Of a DNA stretch of 10,664 nt, positions 1-5,233 are shown piece after piece; position 1 is the first letter of the stretch, and every line of letters begins with the position of its first letter. The notes beneath the pieces are model-generated. The model was given only the letters and a program-made list of their open reading frames with translations. It made no database searches and was not told the origin of the DNA. Source of the DNA: Oscillospiraceae bacterium (GTDB taxonomy: Bacteria; Bacillota; Clostridia; Oscillospirales; Oscillospiraceae); the NCBI GenBank assembly GCA_902766215.1, contig CACXCV010000002.1, forward strand, positions 1 to 10,664. The letters run 5' to 3'. The position numbers were made by a program, and so were the translations under genes.

Positions 1-86
1 AGAAGGAGGGATTTGAACCCTCGCGCGCGGTTTAGACGCCTACTCCCTTAGCAGGGGAGCCCCTTCGGCCTCTTGGGTACTTCTCC
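1..86 (-). tRNA. tRNA-Ser(GCU), 3' end cut by window edge
   Basis: Read on the minus strand, the 5' acceptor arm GGAGAAG starts at 86. The anticodon loop CTGCTAA puts GCT at 50-52. A long variable arm typical of class II serine tRNAs follows, then the T arm (GGGTTCAAATCCC), and the molecule reaches the window edge inside the 3' acceptor strand. The last acceptor bases, discriminator and any CCA lie outside the window. It follows tRNA-Ser(UGA) by 17 bases and is probably co-transcribed with it. It reads AGC/AGU serine codons. Confidence 0.95.
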
Positions 87-103
87 ATACGATATTCATA
101 AAT

Positions 104-190
104 TGGCGGAGAGAGTGGGATTCGAACCCACGGCTCTTTCGAGTCACTGGTTTTCAAGACCAGCTCCTTAAACCACTCGGACATCTCTCC
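104..190 (-). tRNA. tRNA-Ser(UGA), CCA encoded
   Basis: On the minus strand, acceptor GGAGAGA begins at 190 and pairs with TCTCTCC at 108-114. The discriminator is G (107), and a genomically encoded CCA sits at 104-106. The anticodon loop CTTGAAA places TGA at 154-156, a long variable arm marks it as a class II serine tRNA, and the T arm reads GGGTTCGAATCCC. It is the first tRNA after the promoter at 215-243 and decodes UCN serine codons. Confidence 0.96.
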
Positions 191-214
191 GAATGCCGCG
201 CAAATGCATGATGA

Positions 215-243
215 ATAATACCATGGGAACAGAGATTTGTCAA
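215..243 (-). promoter_or_regulatory. Sigma-A promoter of the serine tRNA pair with A4T4 UP-like element
   Basis: On the minus strand: -35 TTGACA (238-243), 17-bp spacer, -10 TATTAT (215-220), preceded by TGG, which makes an extended -10. Transcription would start near 208, about 18 bases before the mature tRNA end at 190. An AAAATTTT tract at 254-261 falls about 46-53 bases upstream of that start, where UP elements of strong stable-RNA promoters lie. Confidence 0.8.
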
Positions 244-273
244 GAGCTGCCGGAAAATTTTCACCCGCCGGAC

Positions 274-324
274 GCACCGGGGGGCCGGACGCGTGGGGGG
301 CCGGACGCAGCCGGCCCCCGGTGC
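274..324 (-). terminator. GC-rich hairpin region after the four-gene operon (probable terminator)
   Basis: It starts three bases past the stop codon of the ThyX-like gene. The arm 311-324 pairs with 274-288 (14 pairs, one bulged G). Its inner part 311-319 can instead pair perfectly with 296-304 (9 GC-rich pairs, 6-base loop). The two left arms come from a 16-17-base tandem repeat beginning GGACGC (270-286, 287-302, partial from 303). There is no classic U tract directly after the stem; the nearest T run on the minus strand is TTTT at 254-257. Termination is therefore inferred from stem strength and location. Confidence 0.5.
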
Positions 325-326
325 GC

Positions 327-881
327 TTACAGCTCGTCGGAGAGATAGGCCTCGCGCTCACGGGCATAGGCCTCGGTTTTGGTATAGCCGCAGGAGAACA
401 TCTCAGGGCAGAAGCCGCGATAGACGCACTCGCGCACCATGCAGTGGGCCAGTGCCGGCTCGCATTTGGCCACCTCGTCTTTGACCAGCTGCCAGGCCTG
501 ACGGGTTTCCGGCGCGGCGGCGGAGCACAGCCGCTTGCGGCTGATGGTGATCATGGCCTGGGCGTTGGCGGTACATTCGTGGGTGACCAGCGCGCCCTGG
601 GGCAGCTGGTCCCGGGGGATACCGGTGCGGTCGCTGCGCTGCGTCTTGACAAAATGCTCGATGCCGATCTTATGGCGCACAAAGTGAACCGACACCCAAT
701 AGGGCAGGTCCTCCCAGCGCCAGGAAAAGACCAGCTTGCGGATGGGCGAATGCTCGGCCCGCAGCAGGCGCAGCTTCCAGGTGTCGTTGGGATACTTGCC
801 GGCGGCCTTGCCGATGGTGTTCATGGCGGCGTTTTTCACGTCCTGCCAGTTGTCGCTGTGTTGAAACCACTGAATGTTCAT
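327..881 (-). CDS. ThyX-fold protein (FAD-dependent thymidylate synthase-like), divergent active site
   Basis: 184 residues. ThyX normally makes dTMP from dUMP with FAD and methylenetetrahydrofolate. Visible family marks are EHSPIR (43-48), a hydrophobic stretch leading to RHK (69-71) where ThyX has RHR, and RKRLC (115-119) followed by ETR (125-127), like the C-terminal R...EIR region. The serines of the canonical RHRxxSxxxxSxR signature are not present after RHK (the sequence continues IGIEHFVKTQR), so thymidylate synthase activity is doubtful. The C-terminus holds five cysteines (C140, C147, C152, C158, C164), which suggests metal or Fe-S binding. The start ATG overlaps the stop of the upstream lipoprotein gene (ATGA, 878-881), with GAGGAT upstream, so translation is coupled. 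It is the last gene of the operon. Fold assignment fairly sure, catalytic role not. Confidence 0.7.
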   Translation of the reverse strand: MNIQWFQHSDNWQDVKNAAMNTIGKAAGKYPNDTWKLRLLRAEHSPIRKLVFSWRWEDLPYWVSVHFVRHKIGIEHFVKTQRSDRTGIPRDQLPQGALVTHECTANAQAMITISRKRLCSAAAPETRQAWQLVKDEVAKCEPALAHCMVRECVYRGFCPEMFSCGYTKTEAYAREREAYLSDEL

Positions 882-1402
882 GATGCATCCTCACTGTAGT
901 CGTTGCCCACGTCGGCGCCCAGGTCCATGGTGTACAGCACGGAGACCTGATCGCCGGGTTGGAGCGTGTATTGGTTCATGCCCACGTTGGGAAACACGCC
1001 GTTGACGCAATAGGTCCAGCCGGAGGCCGGGCCGCCGTCAAATTCGTAAATACCGCCGATTCCTTCGACATACACTGCGTTGTACAGCGGCGCGGAGGAA
1101 AACTCCAGCGGGAGGCGGTTTGCCTGGGCGGTGCGCTGCAGCACGTCAAAGGCTGTGTCGCCCGCTTCCAGGGTGACGGTGGTCAGCGCCAGCAGACAGC
1201 CGTCAGAGGGGACCAGCTCGGCCACGTCCTCGTCCAGCTGGTCCAGGTGGGCGGCCAGCGTGTCGCAGCGGACGGTCAGGGTACAGCTGCCGGCGGGGTC
1301 CGGCGCGGCCGTGCCGCCTGCCGGGGCGGCGCAGCCGCCCAGCAGAAGCAGCAGAAGCAGGAGAAGCAGGAGAAGGAAAAGCGGACGTTTTCTTGCTTTC
1401 AT
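878..1402 (-). CDS. DUF4430 (transcobalamin C-terminal-like) lipoprotein
   Basis: 174 residues. The N-terminus is a lipoprotein signal: MKARKRP, then F and twelve consecutive leucines, then the lipobox LGGC with lipidated C24. Residues about 40-162 form one DUF4430 domain, with T-A-F-D-V-L (83-88), the SGWTYCVNG signature (127-135) and LQPGDQVSVLYT (147-158). In vertebrate intrinsic factor and transcobalamin this small beta domain forms one side of the cobalamin pocket, with an alpha/alpha toroid as the other. That toroid is encoded immediately upstream; the ATG here overlaps its stop by four bases (1399-1402). Inference: a membrane-anchored partner of the wall-bound toroid, passing ligand inward. 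The ligand is not shown by the sequence. Confidence 0.82.
   Translation of the reverse strand: MKARKRPLFLLLLLLLLLLLLGGCAAPAGGTAAPDPAGSCTLTVRCDTLAAHLDQLDEDVAELVPSDGCLLALTTVTLEAGDTAFDVLQRTAQANRLPLEFSSAPLYNAVYVEGIGGIYEFDGGPASGWTYCVNGVFPNVGMNQYTLQPGDQVSVLYTMDLGADVGNDYSEDAS
1340..1375 (-). repeat. 9-nt tandem codon repeats encoding the poly-leucine signal core
   Basis: Twelve consecutive leucine codons are built from two copies of CTTCTCCTG followed by two copies of CTTCTGCTG. They form the hydrophobic core of the DUF4430 lipoprotein signal peptide. Gain or loss of a 9-nt unit would stay in frame and change core length by three leucines. Confidence 0.7.
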
Positions 1403-2844
1403 GCTTTGCTCCCCTCCAGGCTGCGCACCAGCATCACGGCCGCCTGGGCGCGGGTGAGCGGGTTGCTGGGCCGCAGCTGCCCGGCAATGCCGTTGATCAG
1501 CCCGGCCTGTACAGCCCAGCGCATGGCGGGCTCTGCCCAGGAGGGCGTGCTGCTCCAGTCGGCATACTGCTTTGCCGCGGCGGGCAAAGGCGCATTGGGC
1601 TGGCCGGCCATGCGCCAGAGCGCCGTGACCAGTTGGGCGCGGGTCAGGCGGCCCGACGGGTCAAACCGCTGCGCATCCACGCCGTGCATCACGCCGCTGC
1701 TGCGGCCCCAGAGTGCGGCCGTATAGCAGGCGGCGCCGGACGGCACGTCGGAAAACGCGCGGCCCGTGGCCTTGGGCGAGCCCGCAGCCCGCCACAGGGC
1801 CGACACCAGCTCGCCGCGGGTCATTTCCTCCTCCGGGCGAAAGACGCCGCCTGCGTCGAACAGGCCCAGCTGCACGGCTTTTTCAATGTCGGAGCCGGCC
1901 CAGTGCCCGGCGATGTCGGAAAAGGCCGGATAACGGGCGGTCATGGTATAGACCCCCGGCAGTCCGTCGGCAAGGCGCTGCAGCGAGCACAGCGCCAGCG
2001 CTGCCTGCCAGGTGGCAGTGTTGGCCGCCTCGCCGCCGGCAACGTGACAATAGCTGCCGTCGCGCAGGCGATAGGCCTGCATGGCCTCCAGCACTGTGCG
2101 GCCATGTTTGACAAAGCGCTCGTCGTCAAGACCGATGCCCAGCTGACACAGCGCTAGAATCACCTGGGCGCTGCTTTCGCAGTTTTCCGTGCCATAGCTG
2201 GCAAAACCGCCGCTGGCCTTCTGCTGGGCGGACAGACGGCTCAGCCCGGACTCGATGGCCGTGTCCACGGCCTCCTGCCCCCGATAGGGTGCCAGAGCCT
2301 GCAGGGCGATGGCCGTCATGTCCACGTCGGCGTGCGTGCCGCTGAAGGCCCAGCCGCCGTCGTCCAGCTGTGCCTGCAGCAGCGCCTCGACATAGCCGCT
2401 GCGGACTGCGGAGGGATACGCGCCGCTGTCCAGTGCCAGCAGGGCATAGCACACGCCGTTGATCCCCTGGCGGGCTACGGTTTCGGTGTCCTGCAGCGGG
2501 GCGGTGAGGTCATAGCCGCCCACGTCGGCGGCGTTATGCCCGGCGGCGGTGACAGCCAGCACCACGCGGCTGTATTCGGTGTAGCGCCGGCTGTCCAGCA
2601 CCCCCTGACGCTGGGCCACCGAGGGGCCGATTGCGGCCCAGTACCGCGCGCCATAGGCGGTGTCGTCGCCGGCGGTGCAGCTGAGGATGACGATCCACTC
2701 TGTGCCATAGTCCGGCGCGGGGACGGCACGCTGGCAGGTCTGCACGGACTGCTGCAGCCCGGCCGTGTCCTGCCCTGCGGCGGCGCAGACCGGCGCGGCC
2801 AGCAGCAGGACGATCAGCAGCAGGGAAAGAATGCGGCGCGTCAT
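1399..2844 (-). CDS. Secreted alpha/alpha-toroid (transcobalamin/prenyltransferase-repeat) protein with three SLH domains
   Basis: 481 residues. A Sec signal peptide (MTRRI, hydrophobic core, likely cut after VCA at 19-21) precedes an alpha/alpha-toroid region, roughly residues 85-295, of the prenyltransferase/squalene-cyclase-repeat superfamily. The clearest repeat is DDGGWAFSG followed by DVDMTAIALQAL (161-183); another is SGGFASYGTENCESSAQVIL (211-230). Three SLH domains follow (about 308-355, 364-414, 427-477), each ending in a TRxxx(V/A) helix, so the protein should be non-covalently anchored to secondary wall polymer. The same toroid fold forms the N-terminal half of intrinsic factor and transcobalamin, and the gene is coupled to a DUF4430 gene. 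Start ATG 2844 has GAGAGG 7 bases upstream. No squalene-cyclase DxDD catalytic motif is evident, so binding rather than catalysis is likely. A toroid with another ligand remains possible. Confidence 0.8.
   Translation of the reverse strand: MTRRILSLLLIVLLLAAPVCAAAGQDTAGLQQSVQTCQRAVPAPDYGTEWIVILSCTAGDDTAYGARYWAAIGPSVAQRQGVLDSRRYTEYSRVVLAVTAAGHNAADVGGYDLTAPLQDTETVARQGINGVCYALLALDSGAYPSAVRSGYVEALLQAQLDDGGWAFSGTHADVDMTAIALQALAPYRGQEAVDTAIESGLSRLSAQQKASGGFASYGTENCESSAQVILALCQLGIGLDDERFVKHGRTVLEAMQAYRLRDGSYCHVAGGEAANTATWQAALALCSLQRLADGLPGVYTMTARYPAFSDIAGHWAGSDIEKAVQLGLFDAGGVFRPEEEMTRGELVSALWRAAGSPKATGRAFSDVPSGAACYTAALWGRSSGVMHGVDAQRFDPSGRLTRAQLVTALWRMAGQPNAPLPAAAKQYADWSSTPSWAEPAMRWAVQAGLINGIAGQLRPSNPLTRAQAAVMLVRSLEGSKA
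1429..1454 (-). repeat. 26-bp direct repeat, copy 1 (SLH3 of the toroid gene)
   Basis: Identical over 26 bases to 3081-3106. Both copies encode the conserved R-A-Q-A-A-V-M-L helix of a third SLH domain, on the minus strand in each gene. Confidence 0.85.
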
Positions 2845-2879
2845 GAGAAAACCTCTCTTTGGCGAAATTGCAAAGCTTT

Positions 2880-2905
2880 GGGGGAGCCACTTGGGTGACT
2901 CCCCC
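2880..2905. terminator. Intergenic hairpin between the amber-interrupted gene and the toroid gene
   Basis: An 11-bp stem, 2880-2890 with 2895-2905 (one C-A mismatch at 2887/2898), closes a 4-base loop and starts with five G-C pairs. It lies in the 74-base gap between the two SLH genes. There is no U run after it on the minus strand (AAAGCTTT follows), so it could be a weak terminator or attenuator, an mRNA-processing or stabilising stem, or a differential-expression element within the operon. Confidence 0.5.
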
Positions 2906-2918
2906 GCGGTGAGATGAA

Positions 2919-4013
2919 TTATGCGATGCTCAGGCTGTCAAACATGCCGCCAGACCAGCCGGTCTGATCCAGAAAGTCGCCGAGCAGGTCGCCCAGACCG
3001 GCAAACAGATCCGTCAGGGCGTCCTGGTTTTCCAGGATGAAGTTGAGAACCACTTCGGTGATGTACTCCGAGAAGCGGCACAGCATCACGGCCGCCTGGG
3101 CGCGGGACACGGGCGCGTTGGGGTCCAGGGTGGACACGGTCATGCCGGAGATCAGTCCGGTGCCGCAGGCCCACTGCATGGCAGGGATGGCCCACGTGGG
3201 GATGTCAAAGGCGTCGTCATAGCTGAGGATGTTGGTGTTCTCGCCGATGGAGGTGTCAAAGCCCATGCTCTTGGCCATGCGGTAGAGAATGGTCGCCATC
3301 TCGGCACGGGTGACGGTGGTGTTGGGGGCAAATTTGGTGTCGCTCACGCCGTTGACATAGCCCAGCGTGGCGGCCCACTTGACCGCCTCGGAATAGAACG
3401 CGCCCTCGGGCACGTCGGTGAAGGCGACGGCGGCAATCGAATCGGGGATGGGCAGCTCACCGCCCAGGCGGTGCAGCACGGTGACCAGCTGGCCGCGGGT
3501 AAGGTTGGCCTTGGGCTCGAAGCGGCCGCCGTTGCCCTGCATCAGGCCGGCAGCGGCCATCTGCTCGATTTCATAGGAAGCCCAGTGGCCGCAGGTGTCG
3601 GAAAAAGAGCTGATGTACAGCCAGGCATAAGGCGGGACGATTGTCTGCTCGCTCTCGGCAGAGAGGAGGTACAGGCTGTCAGACGCGTCAGACAGGGTGA
3701 TGGTCACCTTGCCGTCCTTATCGGTGACAAAGCTGGTGGCCTCGCCGTCCACGGTGATGGTGGCTCCGGCCAGCGGCAGGGACACGGCATTCCAGTCGGC
3801 GTCAAAGCCGACGGTTTTCAGCTGCACCGTCACCTGGGGCTTGCCGCGGTAGGTGTCATAGTCCACCTGATCGAAATAGGTGTACTGGTCAGAATAGCCG
3901 GTGGTATCGGAATAGATGAACGCAACCACCTTGTCGCCGTCCTTGATGGGGTCGGTCAGGCTCCAGGCGCTCTTGTCGTTGACATAGTAGCCATAAGCGC
4001 CGCCGTTTTCCAC
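2919..4013 (-). CDS. C-terminal open part of the TAG-interrupted gene (beta domain + 3 SLH)
   Basis: This is the uninterrupted frame after the amber codon, counted from the first GTG (codon 117 of the full gene). It holds the end of the DUF4430-like domain, a beta domain and three SLH domains. It has no signal peptide and no convincing ribosome site before the GTG. It is probably not expressed on its own unless the TAG is read through; treat it as part of the gene at 2919-4361. Confidence 0.35.
   Translation of the reverse strand: MENGGAYGYYVNDKSAWSLTDPIKDGDKVVAFIYSDTTGYSDQYTYFDQVDYDTYRGKPQVTVQLKTVGFDADWNAVSLPLAGATITVDGEATSFVTDKDGKVTITLSDASDSLYLLSAESEQTIVPPYAWLYISSFSDTCGHWASYEIEQMAAAGLMQGNGGRFEPKANLTRGQLVTVLHRLGGELPIPDSIAAVAFTDVPEGAFYSEAVKWAATLGYVNGVSDTKFAPNTTVTRAEMATILYRMAKSMGFDTSIGENTNILSYDDAFDIPTWAIPAMQWACGTGLISGMTVSTLDPNAPVSRAQAAVMLCRFSEYITEVVLNFILENQDALTDLFAGLGDLLGDFLDQTGWSGGMFDSLSIA
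3081..3106 (-). repeat. 26-bp direct repeat, copy 2 (SLH3 of the amber-interrupted gene)
   Basis: Second copy of the repeat at 1429-1454, in the corresponding SLH helix. Identity at silent positions points to recent duplication or gene conversion of SLH modules, beyond protein-level conservation. Confidence 0.85.
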
Positions 4014-4103
4014 GCCCCAGAGCTTGGTGATGTAGGCGCCGTACTCCTCGCTGACGGCATAGGCATAGCCGGTGTCGCTCTCGTCGGTCTCGTTGTAGTA
4101 GCT

Positions 4104-4361
4104 CTAGTGGGCGCACAGCAGGATGTCGTTGATAGTGATCACGCCGTCTTCATCGGCGTCATAGGTGTACATGCCGGTTCCGTCAAAGACCAGGCTGCCG
4201 TCGTTATAGATGATGAACAGGCTGGCATAAATGGGATCCGGGGCAGCAGGGGAAGAAACTTCGGGCGCTTCGCCCGTGTCGTCGGCGGCAAGAGCTGTGA
4301 CGGCGCAGAAGCTCATGCACAGAGACAGAATCAGCAGCAGGGAAAGCAAACGCTTTTTCAT
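4104..4361 (-). CDS. N-terminal open part of the TAG-interrupted gene (signal peptide + EF-hand-like loop)
   Basis: 85 residues from the strong ribosome site to the amber codon. It has a signal peptide, a short acidic/proline linker, and the first part of a DUF4430-like domain with one EF-hand-type loop. If the stop is real, this truncated secreted peptide is what the gene makes. It would lack any wall anchor and the second half of its domain, so it is unlikely to be functional. Confidence 0.4.
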   Translation of the reverse strand: MKKRLLSLLLILSLCMSFCAVTALAADDTGEAPEVSSPAAPDPIYASLFIIYNDGSLVFDGTGMYTYDADEDGVITINDILLCAH

Positions 4362-4390
4362 GGGTGACTCCTCCTTTTCAAGTTAATTAC

Positions 4391-4419
4391 AGCATATCAT
4401 GCCGCGGCGCCTTTGTCAA
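4391..4419 (-). promoter_or_regulatory. Sigma-A promoter of the DUF4430/SLH/toroid operon
   Basis: On the minus strand: TTGACA (4414-4419), 17-bp spacer, TATGCT (4391-4396). The predicted start near 4384 gives a leader of only about 23 nt before the ATG at 4361, too short for a cobalamin riboswitch. Confidence 0.75.
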
Positions 4420-4453
4420 AAGGAACCGTGCCGCCGGCGCCATATGCTTGTCA

Positions 4454-4482
4454 TTGACAAAGCCTTGGGGGTATAGTATGCT
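4454..4482 (+). promoter_or_regulatory. Divergent sigma-A promoter of the COG2426 gene
   Basis: TTGACA (4454-4459), 17-bp spacer, TATGCT (4477-4482): the same hexamers and spacing as the divergent promoter at 4391-4419. The -35 overlaps a perfect 13-bp palindrome TTGTCA-T-TGACAA (4448-4460) that could be an operator. Confidence 0.75.
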
Positions 4483-4509
4483 ACGGGCAGAAAACAGGAG
4501 GTGAGGCCG

Positions 4510-4965
4510 GTGAAGCGGTGGCTGATGGTGCTGCTGATGGCGATGCTGCCGGTGGTCGAGCTGCGCGGCGCAGTGCCCTTTGGCCTGGGGCTGGGCCTGC
4601 CGCACCTGCCGGTGCTGCTGGTCAGCATCCTGGGCAACATGATTCCGGTGCCCTTTGTGATTCTGTTCAGCCGGTGCGCGTTCCGGTGGATGCGCCGGCA
4701 CATTCCCTGTCTGGGGCGGCTGGCCGACCGGCTGGAGGCCCGGGCCGAGAAGAAAAGCGGCCTGATCCGCCGCTACCGCCTGCTGGGTCTGTACCTGTTT
4801 GTGGCGATTCCGCTGCCGGGGACCGGCGCATGGACCGGCGCGCTGATTGCGGCGCTGCTGGACATCCGGCTGCTGACCGCGTTTCCCGCCATCCTTGGCG
4901 GGGTGGCCACGGCGGGCGGCATTATGTACCTGCTGTCTCTGGGCGTGGGAAACGTCATTGGATAA
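4510..4965 (+). CDS. COG2426 small integral membrane protein (Sm_multidrug_ex family)
   Basis: 151 residues, four to five hydrophobic segments, basic middle section (56-90). Family motifs: PVVELRGAVPFG (14-25), GNMIPVPF (42-49) and FVAIPLPGTGAWTG (97-110). The PLPGTGAW loop and the ELRG motif resemble the re-entrant segments of the DedA/VTT superfamily, so lipid or small-molecule transport is as plausible as the historical 'small multidrug export' label; the substrate is unknown. I chose GTG 4510 because AGGAGG (4496-4501) sits 8 bases upstream; the in-frame GTG at 4501 overlaps that site and cannot use it. It is alone in its transcript, between its promoter and the terminator at 4983-5016. 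Confidence 0.85.
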   Translation: MKRWLMVLLMAMLPVVELRGAVPFGLGLGLPHLPVLLVSILGNMIPVPFVILFSRCAFRWMRRHIPCLGRLADRLEARAEKKSGLIRRYRLLGLYLFVAIPLPGTGAWTGALIAALLDIRLLTAFPAILGGVATAGGIMYLLSLGVGNVIG

Positions 4966-4982
4966 CAGGCGGATGCACGACA

Positions 4983-5016
4983 ACGCAGCGCCCGGCCGCA
5001 TGGCCGGGCGCTGCGT
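4983..5016. terminator. Strong, probably bidirectional terminator between convergent genes
   Basis: A perfect 15-bp inverted repeat (4983-4997 with 5002-5016) around the loop GCAT, rich in G and C. It is followed by GTTTGCGTT on the plus strand and TTGT on the minus strand. It separates the plus-strand COG2426 gene (end 4965) from the minus-strand cysteine-rich gene (end 5024). Both U tails are short. Confidence 0.8.
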
Positions 5017-5023
5017 GTTTGCG

Positions 5024-5233
5024 TTATTGGGACGATTGCTTTTTGGGAAAGAGCGCGCAGCCATGCCGGCGCAGGAACTCAATCCGCTCGCGGAGATAGG
5101 ACTCCGGGCACTGGAGGTCCTGACAAAAACAGCCGATGCATAGATAGGATGTGGCATTGCGGTCGCAGAACTTCAGATAGGCGCCGATATCGTCGCTGTC
5201 CAGCTCCCTGCCGCAGCGGGTACACCGGGCCAT
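5024..5233 (-). CDS. Small cysteine-rich (zinc-ribbon-like) protein of unknown function
   Basis: 69 residues with CTRC at 4-7 and CIGC at 32-35, the paired knuckles of a zinc ribbon. Additional cysteines are C23, C37, C42 and C59. The layout CxxCG...DxIG...NRATxxxCIxC...IEFLRxxGCALF resembles small uncharacterised Clostridia proteins I have seen, but I know no function. No signal or membrane segment. Its ATG shares one base with the stop of the GH27 gene (TGATG at 5231-5235), so it is translated by coupling to the alpha-galactosidase. The shared operon may only reflect transcription economy. Confidence 0.7.
   Translation of the reverse strand: MARCTRCGRELDSDDIGAYLKFCDRNATSYLCIGCFCQDLQCPESYLRERIEFLRRHGCALFPKKQSSQ

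Larger units (their letters stand above)
2919..4361 (-). pseudogene. Secreted DUF4430-like / SLH surface protein interrupted by an in-frame TAG
   Basis: A 481-codon frame (including the terminal TAA) with a TAG at codon 86 (4104-4106). It starts with ATG 4361 behind AAGGAGGAG. Signal peptide 1-25 (cut after ALA). Residues about 45-152 form one DUF4430-like domain containing an EF-hand/dockerin-type loop DADEDGVITIND (68-79) and, after the stop, GYYVNDKSAWSL and DGDKVVAFIYSD. A beta-rich domain (about 176-250, with a DKDGKVTITL turn) and three SLH domains (about 253-301, 313-365, 380-430) complete it. Frame and domain both continue seamlessly across the TAG, so one point change (for example GAG to TAG) explains it; readthrough, a reassigned codon or a sequence error are alternatives. 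No ribosome site supports restart downstream. First gene of the operon, probably the wall-bound beta-domain partner of the toroid protein. Confidence 0.78.

Noticed and set aside
32..367. 111-codon minus-strand open frame
   Set aside because: It passes through both serine tRNAs and the tRNA promoter, so it cannot be a normal protein gene.
237..899. 220-codon plus-strand open frame
   Set aside because: It is the reverse complement shadow of the ThyX-like gene and of the hairpin region; the minus-strand protein has clear family motifs.
959..2157. Overlapping plus-strand open frames opposite the lipoprotein and toroid genes
   Set aside because: They are shadows in GC-rich DNA. They have no ribosome sites, and their composition is rich in G, A, R and Q without domains.
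4362..4453. Possible cobalamin riboswitch ahead of the transcobalamin-like operon
   Set aside because: The promoter at 4391-4419 leaves about 23 nt of leader, far less than the roughly 200 nt needed, and no B12-box-like sequence was seen.
4501..4509. GTG at 4501 as start of the COG2426 gene
   Set aside because: It overlaps the AGGAGG at 4496-4501; GTG 4510 has the right 8-base spacing.
4387..5157. 256-codon minus-strand open frame
   Set aside because: It runs antisense through the COG2426 gene, its promoter and the terminator, and its product is H/Q/R-rich.
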